A stretch of DNA of 64,000 bases from Thermogemmatispora sp042408735 (GTDB lineage: Bacteria; Chloroflexota; Ktedonobacteria; Ktedonobacterales; Ktedonobacteraceae). The stretch covers positions 1-64,000 of the forward strand of contig NZ_JBHOQV010000130.1 in NCBI RefSeq assembly GCF_042408735.1. The letters are read 5' to 3'. Each line of letters starts with the position of its first letter. The stretch's first letter is position 1. Below, piece after piece: positions 47,786 through 57,231 of the stretch. The position numbers and the translations under genes are program-made. The notes below the pieces were generated by a model. The model ran no database searches and was not told where the DNA came from. It was given only the letters and a program-made list of their open reading frames with translations.

Positions 47786-49372
47786 CTAGAGACGGGCGCT
47801 CTCCCAGTTGGCTTCACTGTTGGCAAACATACTCCCGATGGCGGCAATCACCAGGTAGGCGAAGGTCAGCACGCTGATGATGATGAACCACTGGGTGTTG
47901 CTGATCAGGCTGGTCCACGAGTAGAAGAGGGTGTCGAGAATAGCCAGGAAACAGGCCAGCGAGCCACAGAAGACGCAGCCCCACAGGATCGGCGCCGGCA
48001 CGATGCGCCGCTCGCGGAGCAGGGGATGGCGCATGCCATGGAGCCGGATCAGGTTGAAGAAGAGGAAGCCCGCCGAGAAGGCCCAGACCAGGGTTGAGGA
48101 GGCCAGCATGATGTTGTAGACCTCTGTCGAAAGGTTGGCTGGGGTCGTTATCTGGACGGTGTAGGGCGCCAGCAGGAAGACAAAGGCCGTCACAACGATG
48201 GCTACCGCTGCCTGGAAGAGAATGGCGTTGGCTGGCACCCGCTGGCGATTCAGGCGAGCGACCTTCACCGGCAGGCGCTGATCGATGCCAGCTACCATCA
48301 GCAGGCGGGCATAGGCGTAGTTGTAGACGACCATTGCCATGACGAAGAAGCTCATCAGGCAGAAGGCCACGATATTGCCCGTGAACTTGCCAAGGGCTAG
48401 ATCGACCACGTGGACCAGGGCGAAGGGCGCAGCCCCGTTCTGGGGACCGGCAATGACCAGCAGGGCGAAGGTGGCGATGCCATAGCCGGCAATGACCAGT
48501 AAAGCCCCCCAGAAGAGATGGCGCGTGATGACCCGCAGGCGAGCGACCTCTCCACCCATGTTGAGCGGCACCTCCGTTCCCAGGTAGGCCAGAGTGATCA
48601 GGCCGAAGAGGTAGAGGTTGCCGCTGTTCTTGTCTAGACGGATGCTCCAGTCGGAGAGATGGCCAAAGCTGGTGGCCGAAGGATGACCACTAAGCAGCCA
48701 GACCAGCCCCGACAGGCCGAGCAGGACCACCGCCAGTAAGGTCAGACCAGCCACAAGGTTCACCAGCTTCTGTACCGAGCTGTAACGCTGGATGGCCAGC
48801 GCGCTGGTCACAGCGATCAGGACGATGATAAAGAGGCCCTGCTGCCAGGGTTCGGTCAGCCAGCCTGGGTTGAGTCCCTGTAAATAGGAGACGATGACAT
48901 CTCCGGCACTGATGATCACGAGGACACCGGGGAACCAGGCGCAGAAGGCGGCGAAGAAGCTCCAGTAGCCGCCAAAGGCTTTGTGGGTCCAGTTGTAAAG
49001 CGAACCTTCGTGCGGGAAAATTACGCCGAGCTGGGCTGTGGCGATGACGCCTGGGATAAAGAAGGCCAGAGCGCCCAGGACCCAATAGGTAAAGGCCGCT
49101 GCGCCGCCAGCAACGGCGGTGGTGGCGTTGGTGATGAAGAAGACAATCATGAGAAAGGTGGCGACCATGTCCCCCGTGCTCAGCAGGCGGGGCATCACCC
49201 GCGGTACGTAGCTTTCGGATGGTAAAGCCGCTTTCCAGGCTTCGCGCTCATCCTCCGGCTGCTCAACCTCGCCCTCTCCCAGCAAGCCATTGACCCGGAG
49301 CGTCGGTTCGCTGGGGAGGCCGCTCCTGCCCCGGCTGGCTTCAAATCCGCCTCGCTCCTGTTGCATAGGCAT
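47786..49372 (-). CDS. APC superfamily amino acid permease (528 aa)
   Basis: Twelve or so membrane helices from residue ~65 on, after a soluble ~60-residue head rich in Glu and Gly. The first helix region holds LLSTGDMVATFLMIVFFITN, followed by GVIFPHEGSLYNWTHKAFGGYWSFF, the pattern of the glutamate:GABA antiporter/YjeM-like branch of the APC family. The ATG 49372 has AAGGAGG nine bases upstream; ATG 49366 is also possible. It is on the minus strand, downstream of the LamG-like gene by 217 bases. It faces the peptide permease genes convergently. The substrate is likely an amino acid or amine. The neighbouring C26 peptidase (gamma-glutamyl hydrolase-like) at 52360 hints at glutamate or GABA-related compounds. 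Confidence 0.92.
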   Translation of the reverse strand: MPMQQERGGFEASRGRSGLPSEPTLRVNGLLGEGEVEQPEDEREAWKAALPSESYVPRVMPRLLSTGDMVATFLMIVFFITNATTAVAGGAAAFTYWVLGALAFFIPGVIATAQLGVIFPHEGSLYNWTHKAFGGYWSFFAAFCAWFPGVLVIISAGDVIVSYLQGLNPGWLTEPWQQGLFIIVLIAVTSALAIQRYSSVQKLVNLVAGLTLLAVVLLGLSGLVWLLSGHPSATSFGHLSDWSIRLDKNSGNLYLFGLITLAYLGTEVPLNMGGEVARLRVITRHLFWGALLVIAGYGIATFALLVIAGPQNGAAPFALVHVVDLALGKFTGNIVAFCLMSFFVMAMVVYNYAYARLLMVAGIDQRLPVKVARLNRQRVPANAILFQAAVAIVVTAFVFLLAPYTVQITTPANLSTEVYNIMLASSTLVWAFSAGFLFFNLIRLHGMRHPLLRERRIVPAPILWGCVFCGSLACFLAILDTLFYSWTSLISNTQWFIIISVLTFAYLVIAAIGSMFANSEANWESARL

Positions 49373-49589
49373 AGCCCTTCTCCTCCTTCTTGCCTGCTCT
49401 CTTGCTGATACTGACTATACCGCCGCTCATTCTCTATGATCGCAAGAGAGGGGTTCTTCTGCAATCTCGGGACGCTCAGTGAGCATCGATTGCATCGGCA
49501 CTGGCTCCTTCTGCCCATGATATTACTCAGTGCGGCGGGAAAGCCGGGAGGCGACGTGCTGGCTGAGCGGGCTTGAGTACTGGGGCGCG

Positions 49590-50729
49590 TCAGCAGGGGA
49601 GGCGGGCTGCGTAGCAAAAAAGTACTTGCGGAGTGACTCGCGAGGGGTAGCTGTTGGCGGAGCCGGAGGTGGGCGATGAGGCGGTCAGGGCCAGCTCCTG
49701 AAAGGCGCTGATGGTGATGGTGGTGGTCGAGGTTACGACCAGGCGTAGCCCTCCGAAGCCGCTCTGAAAGGTCTCATCGCGCGCGCTCACCTGCCACTGG
49801 CTCGGCTCGGCGGTACCCACCGGCCAGGCCCGGGCCGCTAGCCTATCGCCCTGGACGCGGAAGCGCAGGTTGTAGAAGCGGTTGGCCTGAGCTGCAAAGG
49901 GCACGGCGGCCAGGCGCGTCTGCATGCCACCGCTGCTCTTGAGAAGCACAAGCTGGCTGCCGTCAAGGTAGGCTTTATACCAGTTATTGGTGTCCATCCA
50001 GCGCGCTACCGAGCCGAGATTGGCTTGTTGGAAGCTGCTGATAGCCCCTGTGAAGAAAATTTCCCCGTCGCTGAAGGTGGGGCCAAGGATGGCGTTGTAG
50101 GCCCCCTGGCCGTTGCTGAGCTGGCCCTGCTGGTGCCTGATCGCAAAGATAGCTCCCTGACGGGCATCGGCCTGCCAGGAATGACCGTCGCTGGTGGTCC
50201 CCCAGCCGCGTTGGTCGGGTCGCTGGAAGTTGTCCGTGGCCAGATAGCTCATGCCTGCCGGTAAGGCTGTGGGGGTCGCCTGCTGCCTACCGGACGAGAC
50301 AGCGGGCGGAGGGGTCGCTGTCCCGCCCGTTGGTTTGGGGAGCCGCTCGGAGAGGGCGGTCTCGCCAAGTGACGTGAGCGCCGCCTCGATCGGGGGCAAC
50401 ACGATCAGGGCGTAGAGCAGGGTGGCGATGAGCAGTCCGGCCAGCAGAAGGCCGCCGCCTTCGATCGACACGCTGGCCGTCATCCGCTCTGCTGCTTGAT
50501 CGCTGGCTGTTCCATTGCTCGCCAAAGTCCCAGGGGCGGACCGTCTTGGCCCGTTCCTGCTCTGAGTCGCTTCTTCCTGGAAACGGTCCCCTTTCCCTCC
50601 CCGACGCTGACGGCTCAGGAGCAGCGGTTGTGGCTCTGTGGTTGCCTGGCTGAGACAGGCGCTCCCCTGACGCTCGTCGTCCACGGCAGCGGTTGGAATA
50701 AACCACTCTTGGCGTTCTCCGTTATTCAT
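49590..50729 (-). CDS. Single-pass membrane protein with an extracellular LamG/DUF1080-like domain (379 aa)
   Basis: A ~85-residue cytoplasmic head (Gln/Arg-rich), one membrane helix (about 92-115; GGGLLLAGLLIATLLYALIVL), a Pro/Thr-rich linker, then a concanavalin-like jelly-roll domain (about 160-350). That domain has the order D-x-F-x-RPDQRGWGTTSDGHSW...GQGAYNAILGP...YKAYLDG..LVLLKSSGG...FYNLRFRVQGDRLAARAWP...GGLRLVV, as in DUF1080/LamG-like modules that bind glycans. The ATG at 50729 has AGAGG five bases upstream and overlaps the end of the upstream membrane-protein gene by eight bases. Probably surface-exposed; its ligand is unknown. Confidence 0.82.
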   Translation of the reverse strand: MNNGERQEWFIPTAAVDDERQGSACLSQATTEPQPLLLSRQRRGGKGDRFQEEATQSRNGPRRSAPGTLASNGTASDQAAERMTASVSIEGGGLLLAGLLIATLLYALIVLPPIEAALTSLGETALSERLPKPTGGTATPPPAVSSGRQQATPTALPAGMSYLATDNFQRPDQRGWGTTSDGHSWQADARQGAIFAIRHQQGQLSNGQGAYNAILGPTFSDGEIFFTGAISSFQQANLGSVARWMDTNNWYKAYLDGSQLVLLKSSGGMQTRLAAVPFAAQANRFYNLRFRVQGDRLAARAWPVGTAEPSQWQVSARDETFQSGFGGLRLVVTSTTTITISAFQELALTASSPTSGSANSYPSRVTPQVLFCYAARLPC

Positions 50730-52266
50730 AGTGCCTCTTTTGTAAGAATTGCTCTATCTCCTCGATGAGGGAGGCGTGTTCCTGTCGAGCGGAGGCCGCT
50801 CCTGATGGCGAAGGCTGGCCTTGCGGGTATCGCACTCGCTCCCACGGCGTGGGGCGCCAGACAGCAGGTTGGCTCTCTTTTGTTCTATACCTGATCATCT
50901 GCCAGGATCCAACCAGGCTTACTAAGAGTACCAGTGTGATCAGAAGCCCTCTTCCGGAGATGATCAGCAGGCCGTCGACGGTCCAGCGTTCGGTCAGCCA
51001 GCCGGCCAGCGGGGTCAGCAGCAAGGTCAGCAGTCCCTCGACCACAAAGAGGAAGCGATTGACATGTTCCTCCTGGGCACGCTCGTAGGCGAGCTGACCC
51101 TGATCGAGGGAGAGGCCGGGCGGCAGCAGGTGGCGCTGGGAGAAGATCACCGTGCTCAGGCTCGGTCTCAAGCGGGGGAGCAGGATGCCCCAGACCGTAG
51201 CGGCGAGGGTATAGAGGCTGAGGCTGATGGTCAGCCAGGCTGGCGTCTGGAGGTTGGGCAGGCCGAGAGCTAGCAGGCAGATCGCCATCAGGAAGGGCTG
51301 ACAGAGGGCAACCGCCTGGCACCAGGGGCGCCATTGTTCGGGAATCAGGCGGTCGGGAGGCCCGAGGATGCCGCGCAGAGGAACCTGCAGGGCAAAGGCC
51401 AGTCCCAGGGCCAGCGCCTGCCCGAGCAGCAGCCAGAACAAGGTTGGCAATGTGCCCTGCTCTTGCAGGATAGAGGCAAAGGGTGTTGGCACGGCGTTCC
51501 AGATGCTGCCGAGCGCAATCGCCAGAGGACTGGCCAGCAGAACCAGCCCGAGTTGTCCACGGCGCAGCAGATAGCGCCACCAGCCTCCCTGGAGTAGCCA
51601 GTCAAACGTGAGCTGCAGGCGCCAGCGCCGCGCCCCCTCGGTCAGGTCGAACCAGTTATCGACCATGCGCCCTGGTGTCGGCAGGGGGGCGCTGGCCTCG
51701 GGCCAGTAGTCGAGGGCCAGCAGGGGGAGCAGGCCCATGATGGAGAGCAGGCCCGACCAGGCCGGCAGCAGCCAGACTACGCTTAGCCCGAACATGGTCC
51801 CCAGGGCAGCGCGCGTCAGGGCGATCCGTTCATCAACCGCCGGCCAGGGGCGACGCTGCAGCAGCCAGGCGTTGCCAAGTAAAGAGGAGAAGCCGGCGAG
51901 CAGTCCCAGCTCAGCCGTGGCTGGCCACAGTGAAACAGGCAGAGGTTGCAGCACGGGCAGGGCCAACTGCACGAAGGCGCAGAGCAGGAGGCCCGTCCCC
52001 CAGTGGCGGGCTGACCCGCGTCGGCTTCCGCTCAGCAGGGTAGTGGCCAGCAGTGAGCCGGCCAGCCAGGCGCTGGCTACCAGCGCGCTTGCCAGGGCCT
52101 CTCGACCCTGGACCCAGCTCTGGGCCAGAAGGCGCATCTGCAGGACGCTCAAGCCCAGGCTGCTACAGAGCCAGCCGGCATTTAAGAGGCGACCACCGAT
52201 CACCGCGTCCAGGCGTTGCTCGCTCAGGAAAGCCGCTTTTTTCAGTTTTGGCGAATGAGATAGCAT
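50722..52266 (-). CDS. Polytopic membrane protein, MFS-like fold (514 aa)
   Basis: About twelve hydrophobic segments spread over residues 30-440, with a long central loop (about 195-235) and a soluble C-terminal tail ending in EEIEQFLQKRHYE. The helix count and the central loop suggest an MFS-type transporter, but the usual G-x-x-D-R-x-G-R-R loop is not visible, so the family is uncertain. Unusually rich in Leu and Trp. The ATG 52266 has GAGGGAG just upstream. It is cotranscribed with the LamG-like gene (eight-base overlap) and follows the C26 peptidase by 93 bases. Together the three might handle an extracellular glycan or peptide, which is speculative. Confidence 0.7.
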   Translation of the reverse strand: MLSHSPKLKKAAFLSEQRLDAVIGGRLLNAGWLCSSLGLSVLQMRLLAQSWVQGREALASALVASAWLAGSLLATTLLSGSRRGSARHWGTGLLLCAFVQLALPVLQPLPVSLWPATAELGLLAGFSSLLGNAWLLQRRPWPAVDERIALTRAALGTMFGLSVVWLLPAWSGLLSIMGLLPLLALDYWPEASAPLPTPGRMVDNWFDLTEGARRWRLQLTFDWLLQGGWWRYLLRRGQLGLVLLASPLAIALGSIWNAVPTPFASILQEQGTLPTLFWLLLGQALALGLAFALQVPLRGILGPPDRLIPEQWRPWCQAVALCQPFLMAICLLALGLPNLQTPAWLTISLSLYTLAATVWGILLPRLRPSLSTVIFSQRHLLPPGLSLDQGQLAYERAQEEHVNRFLFVVEGLLTLLLTPLAGWLTERWTVDGLLIISGRGLLITLVLLVSLVGSWQMIRYRTKESQPAVWRPTPWERVRYPQGQPSPSGAASARQEHASLIEEIEQFLQKRHYE

Positions 52267-52359
52267 CGCTCCCTCTGGCAGTTGCTCTGCGTTGTCTTTA
52301 CTTATTGCTCAGGTTACCTGTAAGAGCTGTGACCAGCCGCGAGCCAGGGCGAGCGGGGA

Positions 52360-53661
52360 TCAGAGGGCTGAGGAAGGGAAGACCTCTGCCTCCGGCACTG
52401 GCTGCAGGCGGGTCCGCAGACGCTTGTTGAGGCTATCGGGCGAGGCCATCTCTGACTCCTCGCTGGTCACCGTTGTGATCAGCAGGGGAGGTTCCTGGTG
52501 ATAGAGCAGGGCCTGATCGCACTCACGCAGCCAGGTGCGGATCTCGGGCAGGAACTGATCCAGCTCCTCCAGGCGCAGCGAGGCGTAGCGGTAGCTGGCA
52601 TCTACATGGGCGGCGAAGAGGCTGTGGGCCCAGCCCAGATAGACGACCCACTCGGGGTGGAACTGCACGGCCAGCCAGAAGCGGCGCGGATCGCAGTCCT
52701 CGATGGCCTCGATGACGCCGTCGGGGGCGGTCGCTGCCACAATCTGGCCTGGTGCCAGGTAGCCAATCAGCTCCCCATCGGGGGTCACGTAGCCCACGAT
52801 CTGGTGATGCATCGACAGCACGGCGTCGATGTAGTTCCGCTGCGGTCCCCGAGCCTCGGGTCCGCGCAAGATGCGGGCCAGGTGGCTGCGTGGATTGACG
52901 GCAATGGGATGCTCGACCCAGTTGTCGGCAGTGATGCGTCCCCGTGCCCGGTGGGGAACCAGGGGCGGCATACCGCGCGGCCACTGCGTGCGAATGTCTT
53001 GATAGAGACCACCGCCGCGTACCACGTTCATGACCTGCATGCCGCGGCAGATGCCCAGTGTGGGGATGCAGAGTAACCAGGCCAGCAGGGCGCAATAGCG
53101 CTCCCAGATGTCGCGCCACAGCTCGGGTGTCTGGGTCTGAGGATGCATCGCATCGCCGTAGAGGCAGGAGTAGAAATCGCCGCCACCCGCGAAGATCAGC
53201 CCGTCGACGTTGCGCACCACGGGCCAGATGATGCGGAAGACCTCCTCGAAAAGATCCTCGTTCCTCAGGATGTCGAAGGGGTCGCAGCTTGGCAGCATGG
53301 GCAGGGTCGGTAAGATCAACGGCTCCCCGCCGCTCTCGAAGATGGCGCTGACCGTGGCGGCGTCTCCGGCGTAGACGGGCCAGCCGCCGTCTCGCAGGCA
53401 GCCGCTGGACGAGAGCACCCCGATGCGGGGCCGATAGTGAGAGGGGAGCGGTATCCGCTGTCGGCTGCTGACGAAGCGAGCGAGACGCTCGGCCAGGGAC
53501 GGGCCACCGTTCAGTGGTCCGCTTAGCTCCTCGGTGCGGCGCCGGCTGAGCGCGCCGCTCTGCCCCCGTTCCGCGTTCTGGCTCTGTCCCTGAAGGGCTG
53601 TGCGCGCCTCGCGTACCCCCCGCGTAATCATCTGCACATAGTAGTCAGGCTCGCGCGCCAT
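52360..53661 (-). CDS. Peptidase C26 family protein (gamma-glutamyl-GABA hydrolase/PuuD-like, 433 aa)
   Basis: Class I glutamine amidotransferase-like hydrolase. The core (about 78-360) has IGVLSSSGCLRDGGWPVY, GLIFAGGGDFYSCLYGD (oxyanion glycines), nucleophile Cys in LGICRGMQVMNVVRGGGLYQD, SMHHQ and QFHPEW with the catalytic His and Glu. It differs from typical PuuD by a ~75-residue N-terminal extension (Arg/Gln-rich) and a ~75-residue C-terminal extension, making it about 180 residues longer. The ATG at 53661 has AGGAG about 12 bases upstream. It leads a minus-strand run with the polytopic protein and LamG-like protein, and the APC permease lies just beyond. The substrate could be gamma-glutamyl compounds. 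Confidence 0.9.
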   Translation of the reverse strand: MAREPDYYVQMITRGVREARTALQGQSQNAERGQSGALSRRRTEELSGPLNGGPSLAERLARFVSSRQRIPLPSHYRPRIGVLSSSGCLRDGGWPVYAGDAATVSAIFESGGEPLILPTLPMLPSCDPFDILRNEDLFEEVFRIIWPVVRNVDGLIFAGGGDFYSCLYGDAMHPQTQTPELWRDIWERYCALLAWLLCIPTLGICRGMQVMNVVRGGGLYQDIRTQWPRGMPPLVPHRARGRITADNWVEHPIAVNPRSHLARILRGPEARGPQRNYIDAVLSMHHQIVGYVTPDGELIGYLAPGQIVAATAPDGVIEAIEDCDPRRFWLAVQFHPEWVVYLGWAHSLFAAHVDASYRYASLRLEELDQFLPEIRTWLRECDQALLYHQEPPLLITTVTSEESEMASPDSLNKRLRTRLQPVPEAEVFPSSAL

Positions 53662-53763
53662 AGCTGCTCTCTGCTCCTCTCTTGTATTCTTTTTATTTCT
53701 TTCTTTCTACCGGCTTTTATGGATCATGTGGGCATTCGCCTCAATCTGGCCCCACATGGGCGC

Positions 53764-55146
53764 TTAGTGGCTTGCTGGGCTTGAGCTGTTGTTGAGAGGG
53801 GTTACGTTAAGGGTCGCCAGACGCTCGATAGCGTAGTGGATCTGGGTGACGCCGTCCTGCAGCTCGCCGGTCTGCGGATCGAATTGGCCCACGAAGGCAT
53901 CCTGGGCCTGTTTGACCAACGTATCCAGCAGGGCCAGGGCGGCGGGCTGGCGGAGCTGGTTGCCGCTCATGTGAACGAGCTGGATGGCCTCCTGGCGAAT
54001 CTGCTGGTAGAGGGCCTGAACCTTGTTGAGCGCCTCGTTGATCTGCTGGGCCAGCTCGGCTTGCTCGCGTGTCGAGCCGGGCGATTGTACTACTCCTTCC
54101 AGGTGGATGCCGATGTGGTGAAGGTAGCCTGGCGGCTGCTGGTTGGCGTCGAACTGTAGCAGGCCCACCCGCCCAATGTGGGGATCCACCAATACCGGCG
54201 AGCCGGCAGGCACATCGTTGCCCAGAAACTCGATGCCATCGAGATAGTCAAGGATACGGATGAACTGGCGGTGCATCAGATCGGTGCTGCCATGGTTCCA
54301 GTCATCGCGGGCAGCTCCAGCCCATTCGAGAATCTTCTGCCCGTTTCGGAAAAGCCAGATATCGAGGCCGCCGGGTAGCCCCAGCTTTTGCAGGGTGGGA
54401 TCAAGCGCTAATAGATGGCGAAGGTGGTCCAGGAGGCTATAGTGATGCTCGCTGTCCTGGGGATCGGGGATGTCGGGAATCGCCGCCTGGTAGCGCCAGG
54501 TGCTGCGGTCGAGGGAGGGGACCGTTGGTGTGAAGGCCGCGTCTTCCTCGGTCACCAGAAAGCGGCTGGCAATGGCCAACAGATTGGTATGCTGCTGGTC
54601 GCCCTTGTAAAGGAGGTGGGCGGTGCCGTTGCTCAGGGTCAGCTTACCCAGAAGGATAGACTGACTCTCAACGCTGTCATCGCTCCGTAGCCAGGCATAG
54701 TAAGCTTTGCCGGGCGCTGGGGGCGGAACCTTGCTCAGATCGACCTGCACCTGATCGGCGATACCTTGACTGGTACTCACGTTGACTTGACCACTGCTCA
54801 AGAAGAAGACATGACCGACAACCGCGCTGGCCGCCCCGGCCCCCGTTGATTGTGGAGAGGTCGTGCTGCTGCGAGCGAAGGGAAGCAAGTTGAGGGCCCC
54901 GCTGACCAGCAGGACCACCAGCGAGGCCACCAGGGCCAGGCCGACAACGATGGTTGGCAGCCAGGACCGGCGCCTCGAGGCGCTGCCGCCGAACTGGCCG
55001 AGCGGGCGGGTCGTCGGCAGTGTGCCAAGTGGCTGCAGACCGCTGCCGCTGGGGCTGCCACTGGGGCTGCCACTGGTGTGGCTGTTGCTGCCGCTGCCGG
55101 TCACTGGACCGGAGCGCGCTGGCTGCTCAAAACGAAAAGGCTTCAC
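53764..55146 (-). CDS. Membrane protein with an anti-sigma-K-like extracytoplasmic domain (460 aa)
   Basis: A GTG start at 55146 with GGAGG seven bases upstream gives VKPFRFEQPARSG; the longer frame is rejected. Then a Ser/Gly/Pro low-complexity linker (about 13-45), one membrane helix (about 62-86; IVVGLALVASLVVLLVSGAL), and an outer domain (about 105-230: QVQVDLSKVPPPAPGKAYYAWL, ILLGKLTLSNGTAHLLY, FLVTEEDAAFTPTVP). This reads like the RskA anti-sigma-K fold (G-x-x-Y-x-x-W-L ... I-x-V-T-x-E-P). The C-terminal 200 residues are helical with heptads and no known domain. No sigma factor gene is adjacent, so an anti-sigma role is unproven. Confidence 0.72.
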   Translation of the reverse strand: MKPFRFEQPARSGPVTGSGSNSHTSGSPSGSPSGSGLQPLGTLPTTRPLGQFGGSASRRRSWLPTIVVGLALVASLVVLLVSGALNLLPFARSSTTSPQSTGAGAASAVVGHVFFLSSGQVNVSTSQGIADQVQVDLSKVPPPAPGKAYYAWLRSDDSVESQSILLGKLTLSNGTAHLLYKGDQQHTNLLAIASRFLVTEEDAAFTPTVPSLDRSTWRYQAAIPDIPDPQDSEHHYSLLDHLRHLLALDPTLQKLGLPGGLDIWLFRNGQKILEWAGAARDDWNHGSTDLMHRQFIRILDYLDGIEFLGNDVPAGSPVLVDPHIGRVGLLQFDANQQPPGYLHHIGIHLEGVVQSPGSTREQAELAQQINEALNKVQALYQQIRQEAIQLVHMSGNQLRQPAALALLDTLVKQAQDAFVGQFDPQTGELQDGVTQIHYAIERLATLNVTPLNNSSSPASH

Positions 55147-55476
55147 GGTGCATCCTCCAGTCTCTCTGGCCGCGCTTAAGCAAGTGAAACGAGAGATAGA
55201 GGCAGCGGATACCATCAACATCAACAAGTAGAAGCCACTTGATTGCTGAGCGAGATAGTCTATATGTGCAGCTCGCTGCCTCTGCTGCAAGTGTATGCGC
55301 CGTCTGAGGCAGCGGGCGCTCTTTTTGAAAAGGCTTTAAAGGACAGGCTCCCCGAAAATTTTGGACAAAGTGCCTTGCTTACCGGTCTCACCTATCGTCA
55401 TATCTGGCAATTGCTGTTACGCTTGCTGGGGGCCTGCTTTGAGGTTGGGGGAATCTCTGGCCAGCAAGAGAGGACC

Positions 55477-55514
55477 GGAAGAAAAAGCAGCCTGCCGGAC
55501 CGAAGTCGGCAGGC
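55477..55514 (-). terminator. Intrinsic terminator of lpdA
   Basis: Reading the minus strand, GCCTGCCG (55514-55507) pairs with CGGCAGGC (55497-55490) around a nine-base loop and is followed by TGCTTTTTCTTCC. It lies 44 bases after the lpdA stop. The remaining bases 55147-55476 hold no gene. Confidence 0.75.
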
Positions 55515-55557
55515 CATCGATGGGGTTGGGGATGAGCGAGAGAGGCTAAGAGCCTGG

Positions 55558-56994
55558 CTAACGGCTATGGGCGGCAGCCCTGGGCGCCTTGGGCGGGATG
55601 TGGAGCGGGCGCCCCTCTGCTGCCAGGATGGCCTCGCGTAGTCCCTCGCTGAGGGTCGGATGGGGATGGATGGTCTCAATGATTTCGTCGCCGGTCAGTT
55701 CGCCGCGCATCGCTACCGAGTACTCGCTGATCAGATTGGTTGCGTCGGGACCGATGATATGGGCGCCGAGAATCTCGTTGTACTTGCCCAGAATGACCTT
55801 GGTGAAGCCGTCGGTCTCGCCAATGGCCACCGCCTTGCCGATGGCGCTCCAGGGGAAGCGCTCCACGCGCACCTCCTGGCCGTACTGCTCGCGGGCCTGG
55901 GCTTCGGTCAGGCCGACGAAGGCCACCTCGGGGAAAGTATAGATCGGATTGGGCACCACGCTATAGTCCATGCGAGCGGAGTGGCCGAGAGCGTTTTCCG
56001 CTGCCACCTCGCCCTCCATCGAGGCCACGTGCGCCAGCCCTGCCCCATGCACCAGATCCCCGATCGCGTAGATGCCTGGCAGGTTCGTCTCCATCTGCTC
56101 GTTGACGCGGACCCGACCGCGATCATGATCGAGGCCCTGCTCAAACAGCTGCTCCAGGCCACTGGTATTGGGCCGGCGGCTGACGGCCACCAGCACATAA
56201 ACGCCGTGGAAGACCTGCTCGCCCTGCTCGCCGCGGGCGATGACCTTCTTTTGCTCGCCGTCGTCCTCGATCGCCTCGACCCTGGCCCCGGTGGCGATCG
56301 TGATGCCGCGTCGGCTCAGAATGCGCACGAGCAGGCGACGCACCTCCTCATCGACAGGCGCCAAAATATCGGGCAGCATCTCGACGATGGTCACGCGTGA
56401 GCCGAGGGCCTGGAACATGCAGGCCAGCTCGACGCCAACCACGCCGCCGCCCACGCAGACCAGGCTCTCAGGCACCTCCGTCAGGCTCCAGCACGTATCG
56501 CTGTTGATGACGTTGCGCCCATCGATTCCGGGAAAGGGTGGCATCAGGGGGACCGAGCCATTGGCCAGAATCACTTTCTCGGCCCTGAACTGCTCGCGGC
56601 TGCCATCGCTCTTCGTCACCGTGACCGTGCGATTGGCCTCGACGCTGCCCAGTCCCTCGTAGATTGTCACATGGTTGCCCTTCAACAGGGCGCCCACGCC
56701 GTTGGTCATGCGCTTGACAACCTTATCCCTGAAAGCCGCGGCGCGCTGCATGTCGAAGCTGGGCGGCTGCGGCAGAGTGATCCCCAGCTCGTCCAGGGAG
56801 GCGAGGCGGTGCAGGCTCTCTGCGACGTGCAGCATGGCCTTGGAGGGGATGCAGCCCACATTGAGACAGGTCCCTCCAAGATACTGCTTCTCGACAATAG
56901 CAACGCGGGCACCAAGCTGAGCTGCCCGAATGGCCGCCACATAGCCGCCCGGGCCGGCACCAATCACAGCTACATCATACTGGCTACTGGTCAT
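55558..56994 (-). CDS. lpdA: Dihydrolipoyl dehydrogenase, E3 (478 aa)
   Basis: FAD flavoprotein that reoxidises lipoyl groups of the 2-oxoacid dehydrogenase complexes and the glycine cleavage system. FAD-binding GAGPGGYVAAIRAAQLG, redox disulfide GGTCLNVGCIPSK, NAD-binding GGGVVGVELACMFQALGS, second FAD motif YAIGDLVHGAGLAHVA, and the dimer-interface HPHPTLSEGLREA with the catalytic His-Glu. The ATG at 56994 has AGGAG nine bases upstream. It is a one-gene unit here, with extended -10 TGCTATACT at 57040 and a terminator at 55477; no E1/E2 genes are near, so it probably serves several complexes. Confidence 0.96.
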   Translation of the reverse strand: MTSSQYDVAVIGAGPGGYVAAIRAAQLGARVAIVEKQYLGGTCLNVGCIPSKAMLHVAESLHRLASLDELGITLPQPPSFDMQRAAAFRDKVVKRMTNGVGALLKGNHVTIYEGLGSVEANRTVTVTKSDGSREQFRAEKVILANGSVPLMPPFPGIDGRNVINSDTCWSLTEVPESLVCVGGGVVGVELACMFQALGSRVTIVEMLPDILAPVDEEVRRLLVRILSRRGITIATGARVEAIEDDGEQKKVIARGEQGEQVFHGVYVLVAVSRRPNTSGLEQLFEQGLDHDRGRVRVNEQMETNLPGIYAIGDLVHGAGLAHVASMEGEVAAENALGHSARMDYSVVPNPIYTFPEVAFVGLTEAQAREQYGQEVRVERFPWSAIGKAVAIGETDGFTKVILGKYNEILGAHIIGPDATNLISEYSVAMRGELTGDEIIETIHPHPTLSEGLREAILAAEGRPLHIPPKAPRAAAHSR

Positions 56995-57039
56995 GGAACT
57001 TCTCTCCTGCAACCCATTTGCGTTGTGGGTACCTCAGTC

Positions 57040-57048
57040 AGTATAGCA
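57040..57048 (-). promoter_or_regulatory. Extended -10 promoter of lpdA (TGCTATACT)
   Basis: TG-C-TATACT on the minus strand, 46 bases before the lpdA ATG and identical to the rpsU site at 40046. No good -35. Confidence 0.55.
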
Positions 57049-57231
57049 CGTTCCAGAGAGCGCGACCAGCAGCCCGCTTTCTTCTGTCTCCCGCCGCCTC
57101 TCTCCAGAGTGCAGAGCGCAAAAGAGCGCCCGCCCGGCCCACTTCGGGCCAGGCCAGACCTGGCCCGACTCGGCCAGGCTTAGCCACTCCTGGCCAGGGA
57201 GAGACCTGGCGCCGCGCCGCCCTCTCGCTTG

